Shown: in pieces, positions 23,883 to 33,377 of the stretch
Layout: every line of letters begins with the position of its first letter
Numbering within the stretch: position 1 is the stretch's first letter
DNA from: an uncultured Collinsella sp.
Lineage (GTDB): Bacteria; Actinomycetota; Coriobacteriia; Coriobacteriales; Coriobacteriaceae
Reading direction: 5' to 3'
Length of the DNA: 64,000 bases
NCBI GenBank assembly: GCA_900554645.1
Contig: USIE01000001.1
Location: 1 to 64,000, forward strand
Program-made: the position numbers and the translations under genes
Notes under the pieces: model-generated
The model's database searches: none
Told to the model about the DNA's origin: nothing
What the model saw: only the letters and a program-made list of their open reading frames with translations

Positions 23883-24575
23883 CTAAAGCGCACATCCCTC
23901 GCATTCGGCATCGAGACGTGCCTTAACGGCATCGGCGGCGATGTGATACGAGAAGCCCTTGCCCATCAAAAACCGAACCAGTTTTTCGAATCCGCACGTC
24001 TCTGGAACACGCCGCTTGGCGAGCAGGGCTGACGCACGCGCCAAATCGTCTTCGACGGCAAAATAATCCTCGGGATAACCGGGAATGTCATCGAGCACGA
24101 CATGACGGCGCTTGAGTTCGGTCTCGATTTTGCGCTGACCCCAACCGCGCCGCTTGCGTTCCTCGATAAAGTACGAGCAAAAGCGGTTCTCGTCTAAAAA
24201 GTGATACTCGGTGGCGCGCTCGACGGCGAAATCGATCGCGGGCTGGCGGAAGCCGTAGCAAGCCAGCTTGTCACGGACCTCACCCGTCGCATGGTCACGG
24301 CGTGATAACATCTCGGTCACCATGGTAAGTGCACATTTACGCTCGATGAGCTGCACAGCCTCACGAAAGTTATCCCAATCACAGGGAAAATCGGGGCGGT
24401 TTTTGAGATACAGCCGCGCAACCCGCACGGGAATCCAAATGGACCGTTCAAAACCGCCCTCAAGCTCACAATCGATATGCGCGCAGGGCTTTTTAGACGC
24501 ATACCCGCTCGAGAACGAAGAGGCCGCCTTCTTATCGGGAAAGACGACCGTAGCCTCGGTCACCGTATACGACAT
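23883..24575 (-). CDS. recX: RecX regulatory protein
   Basis: 230 residues. RecX modulates RecA filaments. The three-helix repeats are visible: ALTMVTEMLSRRDHATGEVRDKL, then FLDENRFCSYFIEERKRRGWGQRKI, then LVRFLMGKGFSYHIAADAV. An N-terminal extension of ~75 residues precedes them. It starts 11 bases after recA, the usual arrangement, and is presumably cotranscribed from the SOS-controlled recA promoter. Confidence 0.85.
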   Translation of the reverse strand: MSYTVTEATVVFPDKKAASSFSSGYASKKPCAHIDCELEGGFERSIWIPVRVARLYLKNRPDFPCDWDNFREAVQLIERKCALTMVTEMLSRRDHATGEVRDKLACYGFRQPAIDFAVERATEYHFLDENRFCSYFIEERKRRGWGQRKIETELKRRHVVLDDIPGYPEDYFAVEDDLARASALLAKRRVPETCGFEKLVRFLMGKGFSYHIAADAVKARLDAECEGCAL

Positions 24576-24586
24576 GAGCGTAACCG

Positions 24587-25735
24587 CTACTCGTTGTCAT
24601 CATCGAGCATGGCGGAACCATCGATGGCGTAAAGCTCGTCAAACTCCTCAGGCGCAGGCTGATCGGTCAGCTCGACCTCGGACGGAGCATCGTCATCAAA
24701 CTCAAGTCCGCAGGCAAGGCGGACCTTATGCTCAATCTCGTCGGCACAATCGGGGTGTTCGCGCAGGAACGCCTTGGCGGCCTCGCGACCGTTGCCGAGC
24801 TTGTCCTCACCATAGGCAAACCAGGAGCCCATCTTCTTGCAGATGCCGCACTCGACAGCCATGTCCAGAATCGAGCCCTCCTTAGAGATGCCCGTACCGT
24901 ACATGATGTCGAACTCAGCAGAACGGAACGGAGCCGCCACCTTGTTCTTAACGACCTTGGCGCGCACGCGGTTACCGATAACCTCGTCCTTAAGCTTAAT
25001 GCTGTCGATGCGGCGAATGTCGATACGAACCGAAGAGAAGAACTTAAGGGCGCGGCCGCCCGTCGTAGTCTCGGGGTTGCCGAACATGACGCCGATCTTC
25101 TCACGCAGCTGGTTAATGAAGATGCACGTCGTGTTGGACTTGGACAGCGAGCCGGCGAGCTTGCGGAGCGCCTGGCTCATCAGGCGAGCCTGAAGACCGA
25201 CCGTAGTGTCGCCGATTTCTCCCTCGATCTCGGCACGCGGGGTCAGCGCGGCGACGGAGTCGACGACGATGGCATCGATGGCACCAGAACGCACAAGCAT
25301 GTCAACGATTTCGAGCGCCTGCTCACCCGTATCGGGCTGGGAAATGAGCACCTCGTCGATATCCACACCGATGCGCGCGGCATACGTGGGATCGAGCGCG
25401 TGCTCGGCATCGATAAATGCCACGACGCCACCCATTGCCTGGGCCTCGGCCAAGATCTCGAGCGAAAGCGTCGTCTTACCGGAGGACTCGGGGCCGTAGA
25501 TCTCGACGATACGGCCGCGCGGCACACCGCCGATACCCAGCGCGGCATCGAGTGCCAGAGCGCCCGTAGGGATGGCCTCGACCTCGAGCTCGGGGCCACC
25601 GTCGCCGTACCTCATGATGGAACCCTGGCCGAATTTCTTCTCGATCTCGGCCTTGGTGGTGGCGATCATCTCATCGCGCTCTTTACCCGTCGTGCGAGCA
25701 TGAACGGTACGTACGGGACCTGAATTCTTGGCCAT
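24587..25735 (-). CDS. recA: recombinase RecA
   Basis: 382 residues. Strand exchange and SOS coprotease. Walker [11 protein letters not shown], Walker [12 protein letters not shown]2 [10 protein letters not shown] and the acidic C-terminal tail are intact. GGAGGG precedes the ATG at 25735; a longer frame upstream passes through the promoter and is rejected. The promoter at 25766-25794 contains an SOS box. Confidence 0.98.
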   Translation of the reverse strand: MAKNSGPVRTVHARTTGKERDEMIATTKAEIEKKFGQGSIMRYGDGGPELEVEAIPTGALALDAALGIGGVPRGRIVEIYGPESSGKTTLSLEILAEAQAMGGVVAFIDAEHALDPTYAARIGVDIDEVLISQPDTGEQALEIVDMLVRSGAIDAIVVDSVAALTPRAEIEGEIGDTTVGLQARLMSQALRKLAGSLSKSNTTCIFINQLREKIGVMFGNPETTTGGRALKFFSSVRIDIRRIDSIKLKDEVIGNRVRAKVVKNKVAAPFRSAEFDIMYGTGISKEGSILDMAVECGICKKMGSWFAYGEDKLGNGREAAKAFLREHPDCADEIEHKVRLACGLEFDDDAPSEVELTDQPAPEEFDELYAIDGSAMLDDDNE

Positions 25736-25765
25736 GAATAGCCCTCCTCTTAACAACCTGCATCG

Positions 25766-25794
25766 ATAATAAACGAACGGCTGTTCGTGGTCAA
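25766..25794 (-). promoter_or_regulatory. recA promoter with embedded SOS box
   Basis: Minus-strand TTGACC (-35, 25789-25794), 17-base spacer, TATTAT (-10, 25766-25771). The spacer contains the perfect palindromic box CGAACGGCTGTTCG at 25774-25787, so LexA would block RNA polymerase directly. Confidence 0.85.
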
Positions 25795-25961
25795 CCGTTC
25801 AGATAAATCATATGCAGCCGACCTTTCCAAAACCCAACCAAACGCCGACCAAACACTGGCCAAAAACTTGACCGCAGGCGAACCAAGAAAATCATGGCGA
25901 GGAAAAATACGACAACTACCTGCACAAAGATAAAATTCGCCGGAGGTCCCTATCTCCACAA

Positions 25962-25985
25962 TTAAGGGGCCCGGAGGCCCCTTAA
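25962..25985 (-). terminator. hairpin behind cinA
   Basis: TTAAGGGGCC/GGCCCCTTAA with a four-base loop, eight bases past the cinA stop. On the minus strand the downstream run is only TTAATTG, so termination may be weak. Confidence 0.55.
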
Positions 25986-25992
25986 AACACGT

Positions 25993-26523
25993 CTATTCCA
26001 TAGAGTTGAGCACAAGGGCAATGCGACCCAATGCCTCCGTGACCGCATGGGCACGAACACACGAACGGTCGCCCTCATAGTGGCAGCGCACAGAGTCCAC
26101 GACCGGCACTCCCCCATCGGCGGAACGATGTGCCCAGCCAATATAGAAAGTGCCAGCAGGATCGTCCTCAGTACCACCGCCGGGGCCGGCATAACCCGTT
26201 GCGCTCACTGCAATATCGCTCTGGTACAGTTCCAGCGAACTCGACGCCATCCCGCGCGCAGTTTGATGCGACACCGCGGTGTAGCGGTCGAGCGTCTCCT
26301 GCTCAACACCCAGCACGCGATGCTTAATCTCATCGCAGTAGGTCACCGCACCGCCACGCAGCACCGCCGAGGCGCCCGGGATATCCGCAATCGTCGAGGC
26401 GATCATACCCGCCGTCAGCGACTCAGCCGTCGAAACCGTCACACCCCGAGCGCTCGCGCGCTCGACGATATCGCGCGCCAGCTCCTCGTTATGTGCGGAA
26501 ATCTGCTCAAAAGAGTCCGTCAT
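25993..26523 (-). CDS. pncC: CinA C-terminal family nicotinamide-nucleotide amidase
   Basis: 176 residues; only the C-terminal domain of CinA is present, as in stand-alone PncC/YgaD proteins that deamidate NMN in NAD recycling. Family features are TAESLTAGMIASTIADIPG, GGAVTYCDEIKHRVLGV and AVSATGYAGPGGG. The start is either ATG 26523 or GTG 26529; no strong ribosome site helps. It follows pgsA by only a few bases. A cinA-recA order is common and is conserved here. Confidence 0.88.
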   Translation of the reverse strand: MTDSFEQISAHNEELARDIVERASARGVTVSTAESLTAGMIASTIADIPGASAVLRGGAVTYCDEIKHRVLGVEQETLDRYTAVSHQTARGMASSSLELYQSDIAVSATGYAGPGGGTEDDPAGTFYIGWAHRSADGGVPVVDSVRCHYEGDRSCVRAHAVTEALGRIALVLNSME

Positions 26524-26535
26524 ACCCACCAGGAC

Positions 26536-27174
26536 CTAGACCGAAAAGACGATCTTACGGCAGTTCCAGAAGTACTGGGCGCCCGAGATAACGGTCAAGA
26601 CAACGGCAACGGCATACAGGAAGCGCGACACCGAGTAGATGCCGAGCGTCAGCGCCACCGGGCCAAGGTGCAAGCCGGCCATAGCAAAAACGCACAGGTA
26701 ACCGCAGATGGAAACCATCGTGGTTGCCGTCTTGTACTTGCCGAGCTTATCGGCTGCAACGACCACACCGGCCGCACTCGCGACCATGCGCAGGGCGCTC
26801 ACCAGCAGCTCGCGGAACAGGATGATAAACACCGACCACACGGTTACGGCGCCAAAGTCCAAGAACAGTAGCAGGGCCGAGAACACGAGTAGCTTGTCGG
26901 CGATGGGGTCCAAGAACTTACCGAAGTCGGTGATCTCGTTGCGCGAGCGCGCCAGGTAGCCGTCAACCTTATCGGTGCACGACAGAATGACGTACAGAAT
27001 GAAAGCTGCGGCGGCGAGCGGGCCGTCGAAGGTGCTCCAATCCGTACCGGCAACGCTCGTGTGAGACAGCGCCGACACGATCATGAACACCGGGATAAAG
27101 ACAATGCGCACGCACGTCACGATATTGGCGGGCGTCCAGACACTCGTCAGTTCCTTATTGCTCTCGTTAGCCAC
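26536..27174 (-). CDS. pgsA: CDP-diacylglycerol-glycerol-3-phosphate 3-phosphatidyltransferase
   Basis: 212 residues. Makes phosphatidylglycerol-phosphate, the committed step to anionic lipids. The signature VDGYLARSRNEITDFGKFLDP-type motif (D-G-x2-A-R-x8-G-x3-D-x3-D) sits near residues 70-95 among six helices. It is placed between rimO and cinA, the classic rimO-pgsA-cinA-recA order. A related gene is at 5562. Confidence 0.9.
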   Translation of the reverse strand: MANESNKELTSVWTPANIVTCVRIVFIPVFMIVSALSHTSVAGTDWSTFDGPLAAAAFILYVILSCTDKVDGYLARSRNEITDFGKFLDPIADKLLVFSALLLFLDFGAVTVWSVFIILFRELLVSALRMVASAAGVVVAADKLGKYKTATTMVSICGYLCVFAMAGLHLGPVALTLGIYSVSRFLYAVAVVLTVISGAQYFWNCRKIVFSV

Positions 27175-27183
27175 GACGCTCTC

Positions 27184-28533
27184 CTACTCCACAACATGAC
27201 CGATAAGCTCATAGCAGAAGCTATCGGTAAACTCGACGGTCAGAATATCGCCCACGGACGCCTCGCTGGCGTCCAGATGCACCGCGCCATCGGAATCGGG
27301 CGCCTGGAACCAGGCATGGCCGATCAGCTCGGCGCCGTCCTCGGTCTCTTCGATACCGTCGACGATCACCTGGGCGCGCTCACCCACATGTGCGGCGGTG
27401 GCGGCAAAACCGAGCGACTCGGCCAGGTCCATGGCCTCCTGGGCGCGCTCGAGCTTGACCTCCTCATCGACCTGACCCTCCATCTTGGCGGCCAGGCTGC
27501 CCTCCTCACGCGAGTAGGCAAAGACACTCGTGTAGTCGAAGCCGACGGTATCCATAAAGTCGATAAGGTCGCGGAACTCGTCGTCGGTCTCGGTCGGGAA
27601 GCCGACCATGGCCGTGGAGCGAATCACGATACCGGGGATGCGCTCGCGAAGGTCGCGGAACAGATCCTCGAGCTCCTGGCGCGAACCGGAGCGACGCATG
27701 GCCTTGAGGATGCGCGCGTCGCAGTGCTGCACGGGGATATCGATATAGGGCAGTACCTCGGGCGTATCGCGAATGGTCTCAATAAGCTCGTCAGTCATGC
27801 CCTCGGGCTGCAGGTAGAGCACGCGGACCCAGACGTTCTGCGGGCGCACGGCCTCGGCGACGGCACGCAACAGCTGCGCCAGATTGCGCGGCGAGCCCTC
27901 GGCGACGTCCTCGTCGGCAAAGTCGGTACCCCAGATGCCCGTGTCCTGGCCGATCAGCACGATCTCGCGCACACCGCCGGCAACCAGGTCGCGCACCTCG
28001 GAGATGATGCTCTCGGCATTGCGCGAATGATAGCGACCGCGAATATAGGGAATCATGCAGAAGCTGCAGAAGCGGTTGCAGCCATCGGAAATCTTGACGT
28101 AGGCGACAGCACCCTCGACGGTACGTTTGACCTGCGGGATATAGGCTGCAATCTCGCGCTCGACACCCAGCACGCCATCGATGACCGCCACGATGCCGTC
28201 CTCCTCGTCGGCCTTCACAAAGGCAGCGACCTCGGGCAGCTCGTCGGGCAGGTCGTCGCCATAGCGCGACGGCACACAGCCGCACATGACGATGGGGCAA
28301 GAACGAACGCCGTCCTGAACCTCGTTGGCGAGCTCGAGCGTGGTCTCGATGCTCTCGGACGTTGCGGAGGCGAGGAACGAGCATGTATTGACGATGGCGA
28401 TATCGGCATCCTGCGGGTCGAATGCCTCCTCGTAGCCTGCAGCGGCCAAAAGAGAACGCATGCGGTCGGTGTCAACCTCGTTCTTAGCGCACCCGAGGGT
28501 GATGTAGAGCACGAAGCCCAACGGTGTATCCAT
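27184..28533 (-). CDS. rimO: ribosomal protein S12 methylthiotransferase
   Basis: 449 residues. Adds a methylthio group to the beta carbon of an aspartate in S12. TLGCAKNEVDTDRM, NTCSFL and the radical-SAM triad CNRFCSFCMIPYIRG mark RimO rather than MiaB; a C-terminal TRAM domain follows. The spacing to AAAGGA before the ATG is long (12). Second of three methylthiotransferases in the window. Confidence 0.93.
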   Translation of the reverse strand: MDTPLGFVLYITLGCAKNEVDTDRMRSLLAAAGYEEAFDPQDADIAIVNTCSFLASATSESIETTLELANEVQDGVRSCPIVMCGCVPSRYGDDLPDELPEVAAFVKADEEDGIVAVIDGVLGVEREIAAYIPQVKRTVEGAVAYVKISDGCNRFCSFCMIPYIRGRYHSRNAESIISEVRDLVAGGVREIVLIGQDTGIWGTDFADEDVAEGSPRNLAQLLRAVAEAVRPQNVWVRVLYLQPEGMTDELIETIRDTPEVLPYIDIPVQHCDARILKAMRRSGSRQELEDLFRDLRERIPGIVIRSTAMVGFPTETDDEFRDLIDFMDTVGFDYTSVFAYSREEGSLAAKMEGQVDEEVKLERAQEAMDLAESLGFAATAAHVGERAQVIVDGIEETEDGAELIGHAWFQAPDSDGAVHLDASEASVGDILTVEFTDSFCYELIGHVVE

Positions 28534-28560
28534 GTTGGAGAGCGGTCCTTTCGAATGATA

Positions 28561-29058
28561 TTAGCGGTAGTTGATGAACTGCAGCGGCTGGCCGTAGTCC
28601 TGGTCGCGCAGGAACTGGATCACGGTCTGCAACGCGTCCTTCGAAGCAGAGGAAACACGCAGCTTGTCGGCCTCGATGGTCACCTTGACCTTGAGCTTTT
28701 GGTCCTTGATGTCCTTGTTGATCTTCTTGGCGGTCGCCTGGTCGATACCCTCGACGATATGGCCGAGCACGCGCACGGTGCCGCCCGATGCCGCCTGCGG
28801 AACATCCCACGAGACAGCCTTGAGGTCGATGCCGCGCTTGATGAGCTTGGAGCTCAGCACGTCGATAATCTGCTTGGAGACAAAGTCGGCCGGGGCGTTA
28901 ATCGTAAAGAGCTTGTCGCCCTTCGAAAGCTCGATCGTGGCGCCGGAATCCTTAAGGTCATAGCGCTGGGAAATCTCGCGCGTGGTCTGCTGGAAGGCGT
29001 TGTCGACCTCTTGCATGTTGACCTCGGACACGACGTCGAAGCTGGAATCTTTAGCCAT
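28561..29058 (-). CDS. YajQ-family nucleotide-binding protein
   Basis: 165 residues, full length. SSFDVVSEVNMQEVDNA at the start, SQRYDLKDS and the GKPLQF-like end (YGQPLQFINYR) define the family. YajQ proteins have two ferredoxin-like folds, and some bind cyclic di-GMP or tRNA/GTP. No cyclic di-GMP enzyme is in the window, so function here is open. It lies between rodZ-like and rimO. Confidence 0.88.
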   Translation of the reverse strand: MAKDSSFDVVSEVNMQEVDNAFQQTTREISQRYDLKDSGATIELSKGDKLFTINAPADFVSKQIIDVLSSKLIKRGIDLKAVSWDVPQAASGGTVRVLGHIVEGIDQATAKKINKDIKDQKLKVKVTIEADKLRVSSASKDALQTVIQFLRDQDYGQPLQFINYR

Positions 29059-29084
29059 GATGTTTCCTTTCGCGTACGAGCGGC

Positions 29085-30596
29085 TTAGTAGCTATCGTAC
29101 GAATAGTCGGTAGAATCGGTGGGCGTCTGACCGTCAGTTGAGGTATCGGCGCCAACCGTGGACTGGGCATCGGTACCGTCGGTGGTATCGGTACCATCGG
29201 TGGTGTCGGTACCATCAGAACTTTCACCATTCTCGGAATCAGTCGTCTCCTTCTTGGGAACGGTGATCGTCACACGCGCCACGCCCGAGGTCTTGGTATC
29301 GTAACGGACCTTTTCACCGTTCTTGGTAACGGTGACATCGGAAGGCTTGGACGTGGTGATCTCGATCGAGGACTCGGGCGTGTACTCCTGCTCAAAGGGG
29401 CCAGTCGCTTGGGCGCCATAGACCGACTTGCCGTCGACCTTGACCTCAATCCACGCGGTCTTTCCCTTGGCAACGGAGACTTTGACCTTCGTGACCTCGT
29501 TCTCTTCCTTCTTGGCCGTCGTCTTGGTAGCGTCCGAGTCAGTCGACTCATCCGTCGCCTCATCGGTGTCTTCGTCCTCGTCAACCGTTTCGGTCTTCTT
29601 AGAAGACTTCTTGGTCGTCGTCTTGGTAGCAGTGGGCGTCTCGGGCGTGGTCTCGGGCGCCGAAGATGCGCAGCCGCGCAGAAGCACCACGATGAGCACA
29701 ATCAACAGCAGCGCAACGGCACCGATGCCGGCGTAGACGATACGCGGATCGAGCCCGTTGTTTTGAGGAGTACGTGATCCGCCGCGTCCACGATTGGAAC
29801 TGCTGCGGCCGCCTCCCTGAGGCATACGACCACGATTGCTATCGGAACGGCCGCGATAGCCACCCTGGCCCTGAAGGCTGCGCTGACCCGAGCGGGGCGC
29901 AAGTTCACCGCGGCCTTGATAGCCACGCTGGCCCGAACGCGGAGCCGAAGAGCGCTGGCCATACGGCTGTGATTGAGAGCGAAGACGCGGCGTCACCTGC
30001 GTGGTATCGGCATCCGCATAGCCACCGCGAGAGCGTCCGGTGGAGACACCACGGTGACCGCGATCGGAATAGCCGCCGTCGCCGTAGCCGGCACGAGGGT
30101 CACGCGCCACGCCGCGGGCAGCGGGAAGTGCACGGTCCTCGGGCATCGGCGTACTGCGGAACCGGTCACGCTGTGAGCGAATCTCCTCGCCCGAACCCGT
30201 CTCAGTAATATAACCGGCCTGCTGGGGACGCTGTCCATAGCGGGTCGAACGACCGCCCTGAACCATCAGGAAGCGCCCGTTATCGACCGAGGAACGCGAA
30301 TTGACGTAGCCGGCGGCGTCCTGAAAACGACCGCCCTGCTGCGACGTTTCGCGTTCGTATGCCATCAGGTCGTCAAAGTAGGCATTGACGACCTCGCGCG
30401 GATTGAGGCCCAAAAAGCGAGCATAGCTCGAAATCATGCCCTGTGCATAGCCGCGCGGCGGCATCGAAGCAAAGTTACCGGTCTCGAAAAACTCGATGAT
30501 CTGCGGCCTGATTTTGATGGTGTTGGCGACCTGCTGAATGGAAAGGCCCATTCGGCGACGCTGCTCGAGCAGCATGTCACCAAAGCGTGCAGCCAT
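29085..30596 (-). CDS. RodZ-like helix-turn-helix membrane protein
   Basis: 503 residues. A Cro/CI-type helix-turn-helix (5-85, LLEQRRRMGLSIQQVANTIKI) is followed by a disordered Arg/Gly/Gln-rich linker (~95-275), one helix (~283-306), a Thr/Lys/Glu-rich stalk and a DUF4115-like beta domain (~365-455, KTAWIEVKVDGKSVYG). It ends with a DGTDTTDGTDTTDG-type repeat. RodZ links MreB to the elongation machinery; no mreB is in the window. The basic linker is unusually long. It overlaps ftsK by one base. Confidence 0.75.
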   Translation of the reverse strand: MAARFGDMLLEQRRRMGLSIQQVANTIKIRPQIIEFFETGNFASMPPRGYAQGMISSYARFLGLNPREVVNAYFDDLMAYERETSQQGGRFQDAAGYVNSRSSVDNGRFLMVQGGRSTRYGQRPQQAGYITETGSGEEIRSQRDRFRSTPMPEDRALPAARGVARDPRAGYGDGGYSDRGHRGVSTGRSRGGYADADTTQVTPRLRSQSQPYGQRSSAPRSGQRGYQGRGELAPRSGQRSLQGQGGYRGRSDSNRGRMPQGGGRSSSNRGRGGSRTPQNNGLDPRIVYAGIGAVALLLIVLIVVLLRGCASSAPETTPETPTATKTTTKKSSKKTETVDEDEDTDEATDESTDSDATKTTAKKEENEVTKVKVSVAKGKTAWIEVKVDGKSVYGAQATGPFEQEYTPESSIEITTSKPSDVTVTKNGEKVRYDTKTSGVARVTITVPKKETTDSENGESSDGTDTTDGTDTTDGTDAQSTVGADTSTDGQTPTDSTDYSYDSY

Positions 30597-33376
30597 CAGA
30601 ATCCTCCAAACTCACGATCTTCACGTGCCATCTCGGCGTCGACAGATTCCAGCGCGGCAAGCCCCTCCTCGTCCAACAGGACCTCGCGCGGCTTGGAACC
30701 GTCGGGCGGGCCGACGACACCCTTTTCTTCCAGCATGTCCATAATACGCCCGGCACGCGCATAGCCAACCTTCAGACGACGTTGCAGGCCAGATGTGGAG
30801 CCAAGCTGCGATTCCACCACAATATGGGCGGCTTCCCAAATGAGCGGATCATCGTCTTGCGGCTCGGCTACTCCGGTGCGGACAATACCGCCGCCACCCG
30901 CCATGGACATGGAAGCGGGCGCCACGGCAGACAGAATCTCCTCGTGGTAGTCGGGCTCGCTCTGCGACTTGACGAACTCGACAATCTCGTTGATCTCATC
31001 ATCCGAAACAAAGCAGCCTTGAATACGGCGGGGCTTGCCCCAGTCGACCTTGGAGAACAGCATGTCGCCCAAACCGGTGAGCTTTTCGGCACCCATCTGG
31101 TCGATGATGACGCGCGAGTCGATGCCCGTGGCGACGTTAAAGGCGATGCGGTTGGTGATGTTGGCCTTAATGAGGCCCGTCACCACGTTGGAGCTGGGGC
31201 GCTGCGTGGCCACGATAAGATGAATACCGGCGGCACGGCCCAGCTGTGCAATACGTACGATCGAGGCCTCGACATCCTTACCGGCGACCATCATCAGGTC
31301 CGAGAGCTCGTCGATGATAATGACCAGATAGGGCATCTTTTGCGGCGGGTTATCGTAATGCTCAAACTCGCCGGCGGCCTGCTTTTCGTTATAGGTCGAG
31401 ATCTTACGCACATTGAGACGCTCGAAGACCTTCAGGCGACGCTCCATCTCAGACACGGCCCATTGCAGAGCGCTCGCGGCCTGCTTGGGCTCGGTCACCA
31501 CGGGGACATAGAGATGCGGCAGACCGTTATAGCCCGCAAGCTCGACGCGCTTGGGGTCGACCATGATCAGGCGAACGTCCTCGGGAAGGGCGCGCATGAG
31601 CAGGGTCGTGATGATGGAATTGATCATCACCGACTTACCGGAACCCGTGGTACCGGCAATAAGCAGGTGGGGCATCTTGGCGAGGTCAGCGACAACCGGC
31701 GTGCCCTCGGCATCGCGGCCGATGGCGAGCTCGAGCGGACCGCCCTTCACATAGGGAAGCACGTCGCCCAGGTTGACGTTCTGGCGCTTGCGATTGGGGA
31801 TCTCGATACCAACGAGCGATGTGCCCGGAATCGGCGCGAAGATGCGCACCGACTGGGCGGCAAGCGAAAGCGCGATATCGTCCTCGAGGCTCGAGATCTT
31901 GCTCACACGCTCGCCCTCACCGGGCTGCAGTTTAAAGGTCGTCACCGTGGGGCCGGCGATCCAGCCGACCACGCGGGCACTGCGGCCAAACTCAAGCAAC
32001 GTGGACTGAAGCGACTCGGCAGTCTGCTCAAGTTCCTTGTCAGAAGACGCGGAGGACGCCGACTGCGGGTTGGCGTGCAGGATCTCGAGCGGCGGAAGCT
32101 TGAGGCCGTCCTCTTCTTCGCCCTCGTTATCTGCGGCGCCACCGTCCGCTCTCCCATCGCTAGCCGCAGCCGATTCGACAGCACTCGATGCAGACGCATC
32201 GGCAACCTTGGGATGCTTCAAGAAGTCGGGGATCTGAGGTGCTGCCGAAACAGGATTCACGGCAAACGGCGGCTCGGACTCGTCGATCTTATCGGGGTCG
32301 TCTTCCATCGAAAGCTGACCGGTTACCTGGTCGCGCTTTGCATGGCGGCGCGGCAGCAAAGTTGTCTTTGCGGTCTCAATCGGAGCCTCGTCATCCTCGT
32401 CATCGCCCTCGGTGAGCTCAATCTCGCTATCGGACCAAGACGGGTCGGGCTCGCTTGTATTCAACTTGGGTGTGGCCTTGTCCTTCTTGGCATGGCGGCG
32501 CGGCAGCAGCGTCGTCTTAGCGCGCTCAGCCTCAACCGACTCGGACACGTCGACAAACGGATTCTCGTCCTCGTCGTCATCGTCCAAAACCGGGTCCACA
32601 TCGTTGCCCATGACCGTGGTCACGGCAGCATCGGAGCCCTTTTGACGAAGAATGCTCAGGTGCGGACGGGCAACGCCGGGCACCGACAGGGCTTCGTCGT
32701 CACCCCACGGGCTGGCGTTGACATCGGCACGGCGGCGCTCGGCAAAATCGGCCGCACGGTCGCGAGCAGAGCGCAAAACGCCGCCAACCGAAAAGCCGAT
32801 GATGACCAAGCCCACGACGACAAAGCCCAACAGGACTACCATCGCGATAGGCTTACCCAGGGCATTCTGCAGCGCACTCGCAATAAACGCACCGATGTAG
32901 CCACCCGAGGCGGACAAATTTTGCGGCGTGAACATAAGGTCACAAGAGACACTCGTACCCGGCACCATCAGCGAAAGAATGGAGACGACGGCGATAAAGA
33001 CCACGGCGCCGCCCGCAACAGAGCGTACGTTGAGCGGCGAGTCCTCGCCTAAAAAGAGCGTGGCGGCAAACAGCAAAATGACGATCGGCAGCACGTAGGC
33101 GCCCAGACCAAAGCCCAGGTGGTAGAAACCGGCAACCGCAGCCGTAACGGGTGCGGTCGCCGGCGAAATCACGGCAATGAAGGACGCAATCGCCAAAACG
33201 GCGATGACCACGCCGGCGATATCACGGTTGGCCGAGGGCTCAACCAAAGGCTCAAAATCGTCGAAGTCCGCCTCGTGGCCCTTATTGGCACGCAGATGGG
33301 AACCGGCACCCTTAGCAGATGCCGGTTGGTTATTGGCCTTATTGCCTTTGGCGTTTTGTGCAGATCCACGCGCCAA
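30596..33376 (-). CDS. ftsK: DNA translocase FtsK/SpoIIIE
   Basis: 926 residues. Four membrane helices (about 50-205), an acidic linker (~210-430), the alpha-beta motor with P-loop AGTTGSGKSVMIN near 565, and a C-terminal gamma winged helix (SQLGSTSGLQRRLKVGYARAG) that reads KOPS-type sites. It moves DNA across the septum during chromosome segregation. The linker contains two copies of KTTLLPRRHAK (about 300 and 338), a short internal duplication. Confidence 0.95.
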   Translation of the reverse strand: MARGSAQNAKGNKANNQPASAKGAGSHLRANKGHEADFDDFEPLVEPSANRDIAGVVIAVLAIASFIAVISPATAPVTAAVAGFYHLGFGLGAYVLPIVILLFAATLFLGEDSPLNVRSVAGGAVVFIAVVSILSLMVPGTSVSCDLMFTPQNLSASGGYIGAFIASALQNALGKPIAMVVLLGFVVVGLVIIGFSVGGVLRSARDRAADFAERRRADVNASPWGDDEALSVPGVARPHLSILRQKGSDAAVTTVMGNDVDPVLDDDDEDENPFVDVSESVEAERAKTTLLPRRHAKKDKATPKLNTSEPDPSWSDSEIELTEGDDEDDEAPIETAKTTLLPRRHAKRDQVTGQLSMEDDPDKIDESEPPFAVNPVSAAPQIPDFLKHPKVADASASSAVESAAASDGRADGGAADNEGEEEDGLKLPPLEILHANPQSASSASSDKELEQTAESLQSTLLEFGRSARVVGWIAGPTVTTFKLQPGEGERVSKISSLEDDIALSLAAQSVRIFAPIPGTSLVGIEIPNRKRQNVNLGDVLPYVKGGPLELAIGRDAEGTPVVADLAKMPHLLIAGTTGSGKSVMINSIITTLLMRALPEDVRLIMVDPKRVELAGYNGLPHLYVPVVTEPKQAASALQWAVSEMERRLKVFERLNVRKISTYNEKQAAGEFEHYDNPPQKMPYLVIIIDELSDLMMVAGKDVEASIVRIAQLGRAAGIHLIVATQRPSSNVVTGLIKANITNRIAFNVATGIDSRVIIDQMGAEKLTGLGDMLFSKVDWGKPRRIQGCFVSDDEINEIVEFVKSQSEPDYHEEILSAVAPASMSMAGGGGIVRTGVAEPQDDDPLIWEAAHIVVESQLGSTSGLQRRLKVGYARAGRIMDMLEEKGVVGPPDGSKPREVLLDEEGLAALESVDAEMAREDREFGGF

Positions 33377-33377
33377 A

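Noticed and set aside
27061-29088. 675-codon open frame antisense to rimO and yajQ
   Set aside because: It spans two real genes on the other strand and has no recognisable domain.
30587-33052. 821-codon open frame antisense to ftsK
   Set aside because: Same reason: a shadow of a well-supported gene, with no ribosome site or domain.
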